DNA of 64,000 nucleotides from Blastocatellia bacterium (GTDB lineage Bacteria; Acidobacteriota; Blastocatellia; UBA7656; JADIYM01): contig JADIYM010000005.1 of the NCBI GenBank assembly GCA_016705245.1, positions 1 through 64,000 on the forward strand. Direction: 5' to 3'. The position numbers were made by a program, and so were the translations under genes. Positions 1 through 7,200 of this stretch are shown here, piece by piece. The notes beneath the pieces were generated by a model. It ran no database searches and was not told the DNA's origin. It was given only the letters and a program-made list of their open reading frames with translations. Each line of letters begins with the position of its first letter. The first letter of the stretch is position 1.

Positions 1-20
1 GAGTCCAACGAGCCCTTGTG

Positions 21-194
21 CGACCCGCGGTACCTACACCTGGAGCGCGCCGACCGCGGAGCGGTCGCACTGTCTCCAGAATGGGAAGCAACACGACGAA
101 GGGAACGACATCGCCTACGACGCACGTTATCGCTGGGACTGTCGATGCGACCGCTCCGCGGTCGGACCGAGGTGGGCGGCGGTACCGCGGGTCG
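21..194. repeat. Nested inverted-repeat element
   Basis: Two nested pairs of perfect inverted repeats are seen. The outer arms are 21-34 and 181-194 (14 bases, cgacccgcggtacc). The inner arms are 51-69 and 147-165 (19 bases, containing accgcggagcggt). Together they could form a long imperfect hairpin. No convincing gene is seen in 1-367; the reading frames there are made by the repeats. Confidence 0.7.
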
Positions 195-237
195 CGTGTG
201 CTCGTTGCACTCGCCCCCGCGACCCACGGCTATTTCC

Positions 238-280
238 TTCGACCGCTCCGCGGTCGATTTTCGACCGCGGAGCGGTCGAA
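238..280. repeat. Perfect 20-bp inverted repeat
   Basis: The arms 238-257 and 261-280 are perfectly complementary and separated by only three T bases. The core (gaccgctccgcggtcg) is the same as in the inner arms of the element at 21-194, so both belong to one repeat family. Confidence 0.75.
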
Positions 281-327
281 AGCGACTTCGGCGATGTTCC
301 GGAATCCTGCAGGTTTCGGACTTGACG

Positions 328-352
328 GAATGTTCGCGTGACGCGAACATTC
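328..352. promoter_or_regulatory. Probable HigA operator palindrome
   Basis: A perfect inverted repeat with 12-base arms (gaatgttcgcgt, 328-339; complement at 341-352) and a one-base centre. It ends 15 bases before the higB start and is followed by the ribosome binding site at about 357-365. HigA antitoxins usually bind palindromes at their own promoter, so this is the likely autoregulatory site. The binding is inferred. Confidence 0.6.
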
Positions 353-367
353 GTTCGGGGAGAGGCG

Positions 368-664
368 ATGCGGGTCATCACGAAGGGAAGACTCAGCGAA
401 TTCATCAGTCTTCATCCGGATGCCGGATCCGCCCTTCGCGCCTGGTACGCAATCGTTTCGAGGGCAGATTGGCACAGTCTCGTCGACGTGCGGCACGATT
501 TTCCAAGCGCCGATCTGGTGGGGCGGCACTGCACGATCTTCAATATCCGCGGAGGGAACTATCGCCTCGTCTCGCACATCGATTACCGATGTCACTTGGT
601 GTTCCTTCGCTTTTTCCTGACGCACGCCGAATACGACAAGGAGGCCTGGAAGCATGACTGTTGA
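368..664 (+). CDS. higB: HigB-type mRNA interferase toxin
   Basis: A protein of about 98 residues resembling the HigB family of the RelE superfamily, which cleaves mRNA on the ribosome. The start at 368 is chosen because a purine-rich site (ggggagagg) lies just before it and because the family begins with a short MRVI-type strand; an upstream ATG at 338 would put the operator inside the gene. Seen in the protein are the family-like 'LVDVRHDFPSADLVG' and 'FNIRGGNYRLV' stretches and the C-terminal 'HAEYDK'. The gene overlaps the downstream antitoxin by 11 bases, the toxin-first order typical of higBA. A palindrome just upstream suggests repression by the complex. Confidence 0.85.
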   Translation: MRVITKGRLSEFISLHPDAGSALRAWYAIVSRADWHSLVDVRHDFPSADLVGRHCTIFNIRGGNYRLVSHIDYRCHLVFLRFFLTHAEYDKEAWKHDC

Positions 665-1055
665 GCTCGACGATCGGCGGTACGGGCGACTCCTTGCGCG
701 TGAGCGGCCCCACGTCATCAAGACCGAGGAAGAGAATGACGAGGTTCTCGAACGAATCGCTGCGCTGATGAAGAAGGCGGATGGACGAAGCCCCGAGGAG
801 GACGCGCTGCTCGAATTGCTCGTCGCGCTCGTCGAACGGTTCGAGGCCGAGCACTACGAGATTCCGAGCGCGGCCCCGCACGAAGTGCTCGAATTCCTGC
901 TGGAACAGCGCCAGATGCGTCCCGTCGGATTGGTGCCGATCCTTGGATCGCGAGGGCACGTCTCCGACATCCTGACCGGTCGCCGGAAGATCACTGCCGG
1001 GAAGGCCCGCGAGCTCGGTGCGTTCTTCAATGTCGACCCGGGACTGTTCGTCTAG
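654..1055 (+). CDS. higA: HigA-type antitoxin, HTH regulator
   Basis: A 133-residue protein like the COG5499 group of HigA antitoxins. The N-terminal two thirds are acidic and helical ('TEEENDEVLERIAALMKK', then 'ALLELLVALVERFEAEHYEI'). The last 45 residues form a Cro/C1-type helix-turn-helix ('VGLVPILGSRGHVSDILTG' and 'ITAGKARELGAFFNVDPGLFV'). It would neutralise HigB and repress the operon. Its start lies within the last codons of higB, so the two are translationally coupled. No strong ribosome site is needed in that arrangement. Confidence 0.85.
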   Translation: MTVELDDRRYGRLLARERPHVIKTEEENDEVLERIAALMKKADGRSPEEDALLELLVALVERFEAEHYEIPSAAPHEVLEFLLEQRQMRPVGLVPILGSRGHVSDILTGRRKITAGKARELGAFFNVDPGLFV

Positions 1056-1061
1056 AGGTGT

Positions 1062-1153
1062 GAGTTGACAGGATTGACGGGATTTTGAGAGGGATGACAG
1101 GAATCTGAAATCCGATGAATCCTCTGGAAATCCCGTGAGTCCTGTCCACTCTC
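1062..1153. repeat. Family A intergenic palindromic repeat
   Basis: The first of at least ten copies in this window of a repeat built from 'acaggatt' units. It begins 'gagttgacagg' and ends 'cctgtccactctc', so the two ends are inverted copies; the middle is degenerate. It separates higA from the next gene. Confidence 0.8.
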
Positions 1154-1174
1154 CCTCGATTCGGAGGGATCGTC

Positions 1175-1633
1175 ATGTCAAAGGCCAGGGACGGGAAACC
1201 CGATATCGTCGTCTTCATCGTGCACCGCCCGTCGAAGTGCTCCGACTGCGGGCTCGAGATCCATCCCGGCGACTTCCTCCACGTTCACGACGAGATCGCA
1301 CTCTGTCTCGCCTGCGCCGACCTCGACCACCTCGAGTTCCTCGAACGCGGCGACACGGCCGTCACGCGTCGGTCCAGGAAGTACTCGGCAATGTCGGCCG
1401 TCGTCGTCGAATGGTCGAAGTACGGCAAGCGCTACGAGCGGCAGGGCATCCTCGTCGAGCCCGAGGCCCTCGACCGCGCCGTTGCCGAGTCCGACGCCGA
1501 CGCGGACGTACGGGCCGCGCGCGCGGCTCGGTCGGCCGTCCGGCGCGATCTGCACGACGATCGCCGCGGGGCGCGGGCGTCGGTGCGCGACCGGATCGAG
1601 TCCGTGCTCGATGCGTGGAGAGGGGAGAGTTGA
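1175..1633 (+). CDS. Zinc-ribbon protein, DUF2293-like, internally shortened
   Basis: A 152-residue protein. The first half carries a four-cysteine zinc ribbon (C22-x2-C25 and C44-x2-C47) followed by 'DLDHLEFLERGDTAVTRR' and 'SAVVVEWSKYGKRYERQG'. I recall these as the start of DUF2293-type proteins. The last 20 residues (RASVRDRIESVLDAW) resemble the end of the same family. The roughly 80-residue middle, which would hold the DUF2293 core, appears to be missing, so this may be an internally deleted gene. The C-terminal half seen here is Asp/Arg/Ala-rich and probably helical. The stop codon lies in a copy of the family A repeat. Function is unknown. The family match is from memory. Confidence 0.65.
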   Translation: MSKARDGKPDIVVFIVHRPSKCSDCGLEIHPGDFLHVHDEIALCLACADLDHLEFLERGDTAVTRRSRKYSAMSAVVVEWSKYGKRYERQGILVEPEALDRAVAESDADADVRAARAARSAVRRDLHDDRRGARASVRDRIESVLDAWRGES

Positions 1634-1668
1634 CAGGATTGCAGGATTTTCAGGATTGACAGGATTCG
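1625..1668. repeat. Family A repeat, single arm
   Basis: Only one arm of the family A repeat ('gagagttgacaggatt' and three further 'aggatt' units) is present. Its TGA is the stop codon of the zinc-ribbon gene. Confidence 0.75.
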
Positions 1669-1671
1669 GAC

Positions 1672-1887
1672 TTACTTCTGCTTTGGATAGCCTGAGTCGT
1701 TCACCAGCGTGTTCTCTCGTCCCGTTTCCGACGAGACAACTCGTGCACGGAGCGGCGACGCCGCGATCGCGAGACTGCGCTCGCGTAGCTTTTCGAGGAT
1801 CGCGAGCTTCTCGCTGAACGAACGCTCGGCGAGCTGCCCCCGGAACCGGCGCTTGCTCTCGAGAATCTGTCGCATCGCGGGGTTCAT
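1672..1887 (-). CDS. Small basic protein paired with a nucleotidyltransferase
   Basis: A 71-residue protein read from the ATG at 1887 ('MNPAMRQILESKRRFR'). That ATG overlaps the stop of the upstream nucleotidyltransferase gene (ATGA overlap), which is why this start is preferred to one 33 bases earlier. It is rich in Arg, Leu and Glu ('SEKLAILEKLRERSLAIA') and probably helical, with no recognisable catalytic motif. Small partners of this kind accompany nucleotidyltransferase-fold genes in many genomes. A role as antitoxin or accessory subunit is an inference from the pairing only. Confidence 0.65.
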   Translation of the reverse strand: MNPAMRQILESKRRFRGQLAERSFSEKLAILEKLRERSLAIAASPLRARVVSSETGRENTLVNDSGYPKQK

Positions 1888-2402
1888 TCTGCGAAGAACT
1901 GTCGTTCGAACCGCTCCCACCGGTCAAGCAGATCGTGGCGTTTCAGGATCGCCTGGAGGCGGTCCGCATCGAGTACGCCCGATTCGACGAACTGCAGGAT
2001 GCGAGCCTTGTCCTTCGCCCGTCCCGTCTTTAGCGCGATCGCCACGAGATGCTCGGCGCATAAGACCCGTGTTGGAACGCCGTCGACCTCGGTGGATACC
2101 GCTTCATCGATGGCTTCGATCAACGGTCCGTCCGGCGGCAGGAACTGCACCGGCCAGCCCTCCACGTGAACGTACTCTCCCTCGATGCGGCAGCCCTTCG
2201 ATGACAGGTAGTCGAAAATCGGCTTCGGTGTGATGAGGAGACTTCCGGGAATGGTCTCGAAGTGAACGAAGACGTCGACGTCGAGCGTGGCGGCGGGTTC
2301 GATGTAGAACGTCGCCCCGACCGCGCCCCCTATGGCGTAGTCATCGATCACACCATCCGCTTGCATCTGGTTCAGGACCGCGATGGTCTTGGCGATCGTC
2401 AC
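1884..2402 (-). CDS. Nucleotidyltransferase-fold protein, toxin-like
   Basis: A 172-residue protein with a Pol-beta-type nucleotidyltransferase signature: 'AIGGAVGATFY' (glycine-rich motif) followed by 'TLDVDVFVHF', whose Asp residues would be the metal ligands. A later 'LCAEHLVAIALKTGRAKDKARI' matches the conserved helix seen in AbiEii/MenT-like and related stand-alone transferases. The gene is the first of a two-gene unit with a four-base overlap to the small protein at 1672-1887. This layout resembles nucleotidyltransferase toxin-antitoxin pairs. The substrate cannot be told from sequence. Confidence 0.75.
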   Translation of the reverse strand: MTIAKTIAVLNQMQADGVIDDYAIGGAVGATFYIEPAATLDVDVFVHFETIPGSLLITPKPIFDYLSSKGCRIEGEYVHVEGWPVQFLPPDGPLIEAIDEAVSTEVDGVPTRVLCAEHLVAIALKTGRAKDKARILQFVESGVLDADRLQAILKRHDLLDRWERFERQFFAE

Positions 2403-2447
2403 GTCGCCATCCTCGCCGAGTCACTCCGCCGTCGCAAGGTCTGGTAT

Positions 2448-2540
2448 AGAGGACAGGATTGTCGGGATTCGGGGATGGATGGACAGGATCGGGGAATCCG
2501 ACAAATCCTCGGGAAATCCAGAGAATCCTGTCAACTCTCC
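2448..2540. repeat. Family A intergenic palindromic repeat
   Basis: Begins 'agaggacaggatt' and ends 'aatcctgtcaactctcc'. The right end overlaps the last codons of the phosphatase gene and supplies its TGA stop on the minus strand. Confidence 0.8.
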
Positions 2541-3040
2541 GTCCACTCCCGGATCCATCGGCGCTGCTCCCCGGTCTCGGGTGACTGCGGTCGGCGGTAG
2601 TGCTTGTCGACCGTTGTCCACATCTCGGCCAGGGCGGCGAGGGCTTCGTCGCCGGTGAGGCCGTGGCGGACGAGGTGGCAGCCGACGACCGTCCCCGTCC
2701 GGCCGATCCCGCCCCAGCAGTGCACGTAGACGACGTGTCCGTCTCTGATGGCTTCGTCGATCGCATCGAGGATGCCTGTCATCACATCCGCCCGGCGCGG
2801 CACACTCGCGTCGCGGATCGGGAAGCGGGTGTGCACCGTGGCGACGCCGCGGCGCGCGGCTTCCTCGGCAAGCACGACGTCGTACGGCTCGAGCTCGTGT
2901 TTTTCCGTCAGGTCCACGAAAAACGTCACCCCGCCATCGAGCATCGCCCGAACCCGCCGCCGCGCGTCCTCGCCGTCCTTCGCTCCGGGGTATTCGCCCG
3001 CGAGGAGCTGGCCCTTGCGAACCCAGTACGAGTTGCCCAT
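2531..3040 (-). CDS. Dual-specificity/tyrosine phosphatase family protein
   Basis: A 169-residue cytoplasmic protein with a complete cysteine-phosphatase signature at residues 107-116 (HCWGGIGRTG). Cys108 is the nucleophile and Arg114 the phosphate-binding residue. Asp77 in 'FPIRDASVP' is the probable general acid. The fold begins with 'LLAGEYPGA' and 'FVDLTEKHEL', as in prokaryotic dual-specificity phosphatases. The next gene upstream encodes an ADP-ribosylglycohydrolase on the same strand, separated by a family A repeat. This pairing may point to a shared role in ADP-ribose-type signalling. The stop codon lies in a repeat. The substrate is unknown. Confidence 0.85.
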   Translation of the reverse strand: MGNSYWVRKGQLLAGEYPGAKDGEDARRRVRAMLDGGVTFFVDLTEKHELEPYDVVLAEEAARRGVATVHTRFPIRDASVPRRADVMTGILDAIDEAIRDGHVVYVHCWGGIGRTGTVVGCHLVRHGLTGDEALAALAEMWTTVDKHYRRPQSPETGEQRRWIREWTES

Positions 3041-3068
3041 CGGGCGGTCGCGCTGATCCGGGGGAGGG

Positions 3069-3195
3069 TGAGTGGACAGGATTGACAGGATTTTCGGAGG
3101 ATTTCAGGATTCTCTTTGTTCATTTTGCCGAGAGGGTGCGCTCTGACAAAAAATCCTGAATCCTCTTCGGAATCCTGTTCATCCTGTCTACTCAC
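3069..3195. repeat. Family A intergenic palindromic repeat
   Basis: Inverted ends 'gtgagtggacaggattgac' and its counterpart ending 'cctgtctactcac'. The right end contains the TAG stop of the ADP-ribosylglycohydrolase gene. Confidence 0.8.
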
Positions 3196-4213
3196 CAGAC
3201 TTCAGGATGCGGTCGACGAGGGAGGGGATCTGCGCGGAGTGGAGCCAGTCTGGGCGGCGGCGGCCGTCCTGCGTGGTGCAGGTGAGGACTTTTTCGCGCA
3301 TCGCTTCGGGGATCGATTCGGCGCCGCAGGCCGCGCCGATGAGGCCGCCGACGATGCAGGCGTTCGTGTCCGTGTCGCCGCCGCCCGCGATCGTCTCGTG
3401 AATGGCCGCGACGTAGTCGGTTCCCGCGAGCAGGTGCCGGAACGCGTGCGTGAAGCCGATGCACACGAACCCGATCTGCGGGACGTACGCGACGTCCTTT
3501 CCGCGACGCGCGTCGGCGAGCCATCGCTGGACTTCCTCGACCGCTGACGCTTCGGCCCACTTCTCGGCCGCCGCGAACGCCGCCTCACGGTCGCCGAGCG
3601 TGCGGATGAGTTCTGCGATCGCGATCGCATAACACGCGACCGCGTCGGCCGCGCTCGGGTTAGGGTGCGAGAGCCTCGAGTCCGCGATCGCGCACTCGGC
3701 CAGGCGCGCGACGTCGATTTCCTCTCCCGCGCTGCAGTCCGGGCTTGCGCCCCACACGCCAAGCGGTGAGGCGCGCATCAGGCTGCCGTTCGCCTTCGAG
3801 CCCGTGTTGCGCTGCGCGGCCGCGCGCGTCATCGCCGACGCGTAGCCGTCCTTGCGGCAGACCGCCGCCCACTCCGACTCGTGAAAACACCCGAGCCCGT
3901 TTCGCGTCGTCGTGCCGATGTCGAACGGCGGCGAGTCGATCCACTTCGCGTACGACAACGCGATCCGCTCGAGGTCGAAACCCCCGTCCGCGAGCGCCCG
4001 CGCCAGGCAGAGCGTCAGCTCGCCGTCGTCCGTGATCTGGCCGGGAGCCACGCGCCAGCAGCCTCCGCCGGGCATCGTCATCGCGTGGTCGACGCGCGCC
4101 GCCGTCAGGTCGCCGCTGACGAACTCGAGCACCGCCCCGGCCGCGTCGCCGACGCATGCGCCGAGGATCGCGCCAATAGCTGCATCGCGGGTGTCTGTGG
4201 GTTTCGTAGTCAT
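3188..4213 (-). CDS. ADP-ribosylglycohydrolase family protein (DraG-like)
   Basis: About 341 residues with the marks of the ADP-ribosylglycohydrolase family. 'GACVGDAAGA' lies near residue 20, 'ITDDGELTL' at 60-68 holds the first acidic metal ligands, and 'GGGDTDTNA' at 277-285 the second set. The family removes ADP-ribose from proteins or small molecules using a dinuclear metal site. The reading frame stays open to 4297, but the extra N-terminus is encoded by a family A repeat. The start is therefore placed at 4213 (MTTKPTDTR) or possibly 4225; neither has a clear ribosome site. It is followed on the same strand by the phosphatase gene. It also ends in a repeat-derived stop. Confidence 0.85.
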   Translation of the reverse strand: MTTKPTDTRDAAIGAILGACVGDAAGAVLEFVSGDLTAARVDHAMTMPGGGCWRVAPGQITDDGELTLCLARALADGGFDLERIALSYAKWIDSPPFDIGTTTRNGLGCFHESEWAAVCRKDGYASAMTRAAAQRNTGSKANGSLMRASPLGVWGASPDCSAGEEIDVARLAECAIADSRLSHPNPSAADAVACYAIAIAELIRTLGDREAAFAAAEKWAEASAVEEVQRWLADARRGKDVAYVPQIGFVCIGFTHAFRHLLAGTDYVAAIHETIAGGGDTDTNACIVGGLIGAACGAESIPEAMREKVLTCTTQDGRRRPDWLHSAQIPSLVDRILKSGE

Positions 4214-4293
4214 GAGAGTGGACATGATTACAGGATTTACAGGACTAACAGGATCCTTTGAATCCAGAAAATCCTGAAAATCCTGTCCACTCT
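4214..4293. repeat. Family A intergenic palindromic repeat
   Basis: Starts 'gagagtggacatgattacag' and ends 'cctgtccactct'. It fills the whole gap between the stop of the large secreted protein and the start of the ADP-ribosylglycohydrolase gene. One of its ATG codons is a possible alternative start for the latter. Confidence 0.75.
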
Positions 4294-7200
4294 TCACTCC
4301 CGCTGGAACAGGAACGTCCCGATGCCGGTGTCGGTGTTGAGCACGCTCACCAGGATGACCCCGCCCTGCTGCGTCATGTAGCTGTTCACGGACTGCCCCG
4401 TCAGCAGATTGCCCTTCTGCACGATCCGCGTGTTCTCGATCTTCACCTTCGCGCCCTTCCGGAACGGAATGCCGTCGATGAAGACCGTTACCGAATCAGT
4501 GAAGCCAGTCCCGGTGACGATCACCTTGTTGCCGCGGATCTGGAAACCGGTGATCTGCGGCTCGGGAATGCCGCCGCTCGCGGCGTTTGTGCTGTCGCTT
4601 TCCCCGTTCGGGTACTGCGCCGTGACCGTGAAGAACGACCCCCCGGGCGCCGTCGCTACCACCATCGTGGTTACCGAAGCCGGTACCGACATGAAGAAAT
4701 TCGCCGGCGTCACCATCACGTCCGGATTGTTCGAGCGGTAGATGTTGTACCCGACGAGGGTGGCGCGCGGGTCGCGCACGATCCAGGTGGCGCGGCCGCC
4801 CGACGCCCCCGTGAACGTCTGCAGATGAAGCGGCGGATTCAGGCAGTCGTCCTCGCACGCGAGCGGCGGATCCCACGACAACTCCGTGTCGAGCCCCGCC
4901 ACGACGGACGTCGTCGCTGCCGACTGGTTGTTGAACGGCCGCGGGTCGCTCGTAACGCTCGTGATGTTGACCGTGTTCGCAATGACAACACCGCCCTCGG
5001 CCACGACGTTCACCCTGAGCGTGACGATGACAATCTGGGCCGACTCGAGGTCGCCGATCGCCACCGAGAACGTGCCGGTCGCGCCGATCCGCGGCGCCGT
5101 CACCGTGCCCTGGTCGGTCGTGAGCGAGACGAACCGCGTCCCGTTCGGCGTCGAGCCCAGCAGCGTGACGCCCGCAGCCGCGTCGGGCCCGGCGTTCGTG
5201 ACTTCGATGGTGTATTCGAGCAACGTTCCCGTATCTACAGAAGTCGGCGCATCCTGGATCGCGACCGACACGTCCGCCTGCGGCGTGCCCTCCTCGAGGA
5301 TGACCGTCAGCGATGCCGACGACTGGTTGTTGGACTCGTCGAGGTCCATCACCGTGTTCGAAACCGTCGCCGAATTCGTGATCGCCGTCTGATCCGGAAT
5401 CGAAGCGCCGACCTGGACCACGATCGTCAGCGAGCGCGACTCGTCGACGGCCGTCGCTCCCGGCCAGACGCACGTGACAGTTCCCGTCGCCCCCGCTGCC
5501 GGCGCCGTGATCGAGCCTCCCGCGCTTGCCGCGGCCGACACGAACGTGACGCCGCCGGGCAGCGTGTCGACGATCGTGACGTCGTTCGCCGTGGCGGGAC
5601 CGTCGTTGGTCGCCGTGATGCTGTACGTGACCGCGCTCGAGGGCGCCGGCGACTCGGGCGTCACCGACTTGAAGAGTGAGACGTCGACGACCGGCGGGGC
5701 AGTGACCGTCGTCTGCGACGAGGCAGAGTCGTTCGGGCCGTTCGGATCCATCCCGACCGACGACACCGTCGAGGTGCCCGTCACGATCGTGCCGGCGGCG
5801 GTCCCGAAGTCAACACGGACGACGAGGGTGAACTCCACCGACGCGCCCAACGGCAGGCTCGGCGCCGTGCACGTGATCGGGCCGGTGCCGAAGGGCCCCG
5901 GCGTCGTGCACGACCACCCGGCCGGCGCCGCGATCGAGACGAACGTGGTATTGGCCGGAGTGGCGTCGGATAACGTCGCGTTGACGGCGTCGGACGGGCC
6001 CGCATTCGTGACCGTGATCGTGGAGGCGATGTCTTCGCTCGGCATCACCGTGTCAGGAGCGGCGACCCGGGTGACGCCGAGGTCCGCGATGTTACCGACC
6101 GTAGTCAGCTCCATCCCGGTGTCGTTGCCCGGCGTCGAGTCCGGCGTCGCGCTCGAGACGGTCACCGACGCGGCGATCGAGCTCGCGGGCGCGACGTTCG
6201 GGTTCACGTGCACGATGACCAGCAACGACGCCTGCCCTCCCGGCGCGAGCAGCGCCGTCGAGCACGAAACCGTCCCGGTGCCGCCGACGGACGGCGCCGT
6301 GCACGACCATCCCGCGGGTGCCGACGCCGAGACGAACGTCGTGCCCGGCGGTGTCGCAAAGTCCGCGACGACCATGTCGGCGTTGCTCGGGCCGGCGTTC
6401 GCCACCTGGATCGCGTAGGCGATGTCCGTGCCCGCCGCGACCGGGTCGGGCGAGTCCGCGAGCGTGGCCGAGAGGTCCGCCTCGGTCGACGTGAGGACGG
6501 CGATGATGTCGTTGTTGTTGACGAGGTTGACGTCCGGAGTGTCACTTCCGCTGCTGACGTCGCCGGAGATGGTCGAGCCGGACGGCGTGTCGAGGTCGAC
6601 GTTCCAGACGATCGAGAAAACCGCATTCGAGCTCGCGGCAAGACTCGGCGCGGTGCACGAGACCGGCCCGGTGCTGCCGATCGGCGGCGTCGTGCACATC
6701 CATCCACCCGGGGCCGAAATCGACACGAACGTCGAGTCTGACACCGGGTTCATCGTGAACGAGGGATTCACGGCGACCTCGGGACCGCCGTTTGCAACCG
6801 TGACCGTGAAGGTCAGGTTGGCCCCGGCCGGGACCGTGAACGGCGAGGCGTTGATCATGGCCGAAATGTCGGCGACACCCGAGGTCACGATGCACGCGGA
6901 GAACTCGGAGGTGTTGCCGGACGGATCGGTCGCGGTCGCCGTGATGACCGAGCCGACCGGGACGGCCGGCAGGTTGGCGAACGCCATGACGTTGCCCGAA
7001 CCGTCCGTCATCGCCGACGTGGAGCCGAGGTAGACCTCGCCCTCACCGAAACCGGAGCCGTCGCACGAGGTGTTCCTGTAGAAGTCGATCCCGAAGGTCG
7101 TGCCTGCCTGGCTGTTGAGCGTGAAGGCGACCATCGTCGAGGACATACTCGTCAGCGCCGACGTGAGGACCGGATAGTTCTGGTCGTTGTTTCCGCCGGA

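Noticed and set aside
4214..4297. Longer N-terminus of the ADP-ribosylglycohydrolase
   Set aside because: The added residues are the translation of a family A repeat and do not match the family.
4258..5679. Plus-strand frame of 473 codons opposite the giant secreted protein
   Set aside because: It is antisense to DUF11 repeats and the C-terminal domain. Its composition (Arg/Asp/His-rich) is typical of a shadow frame.
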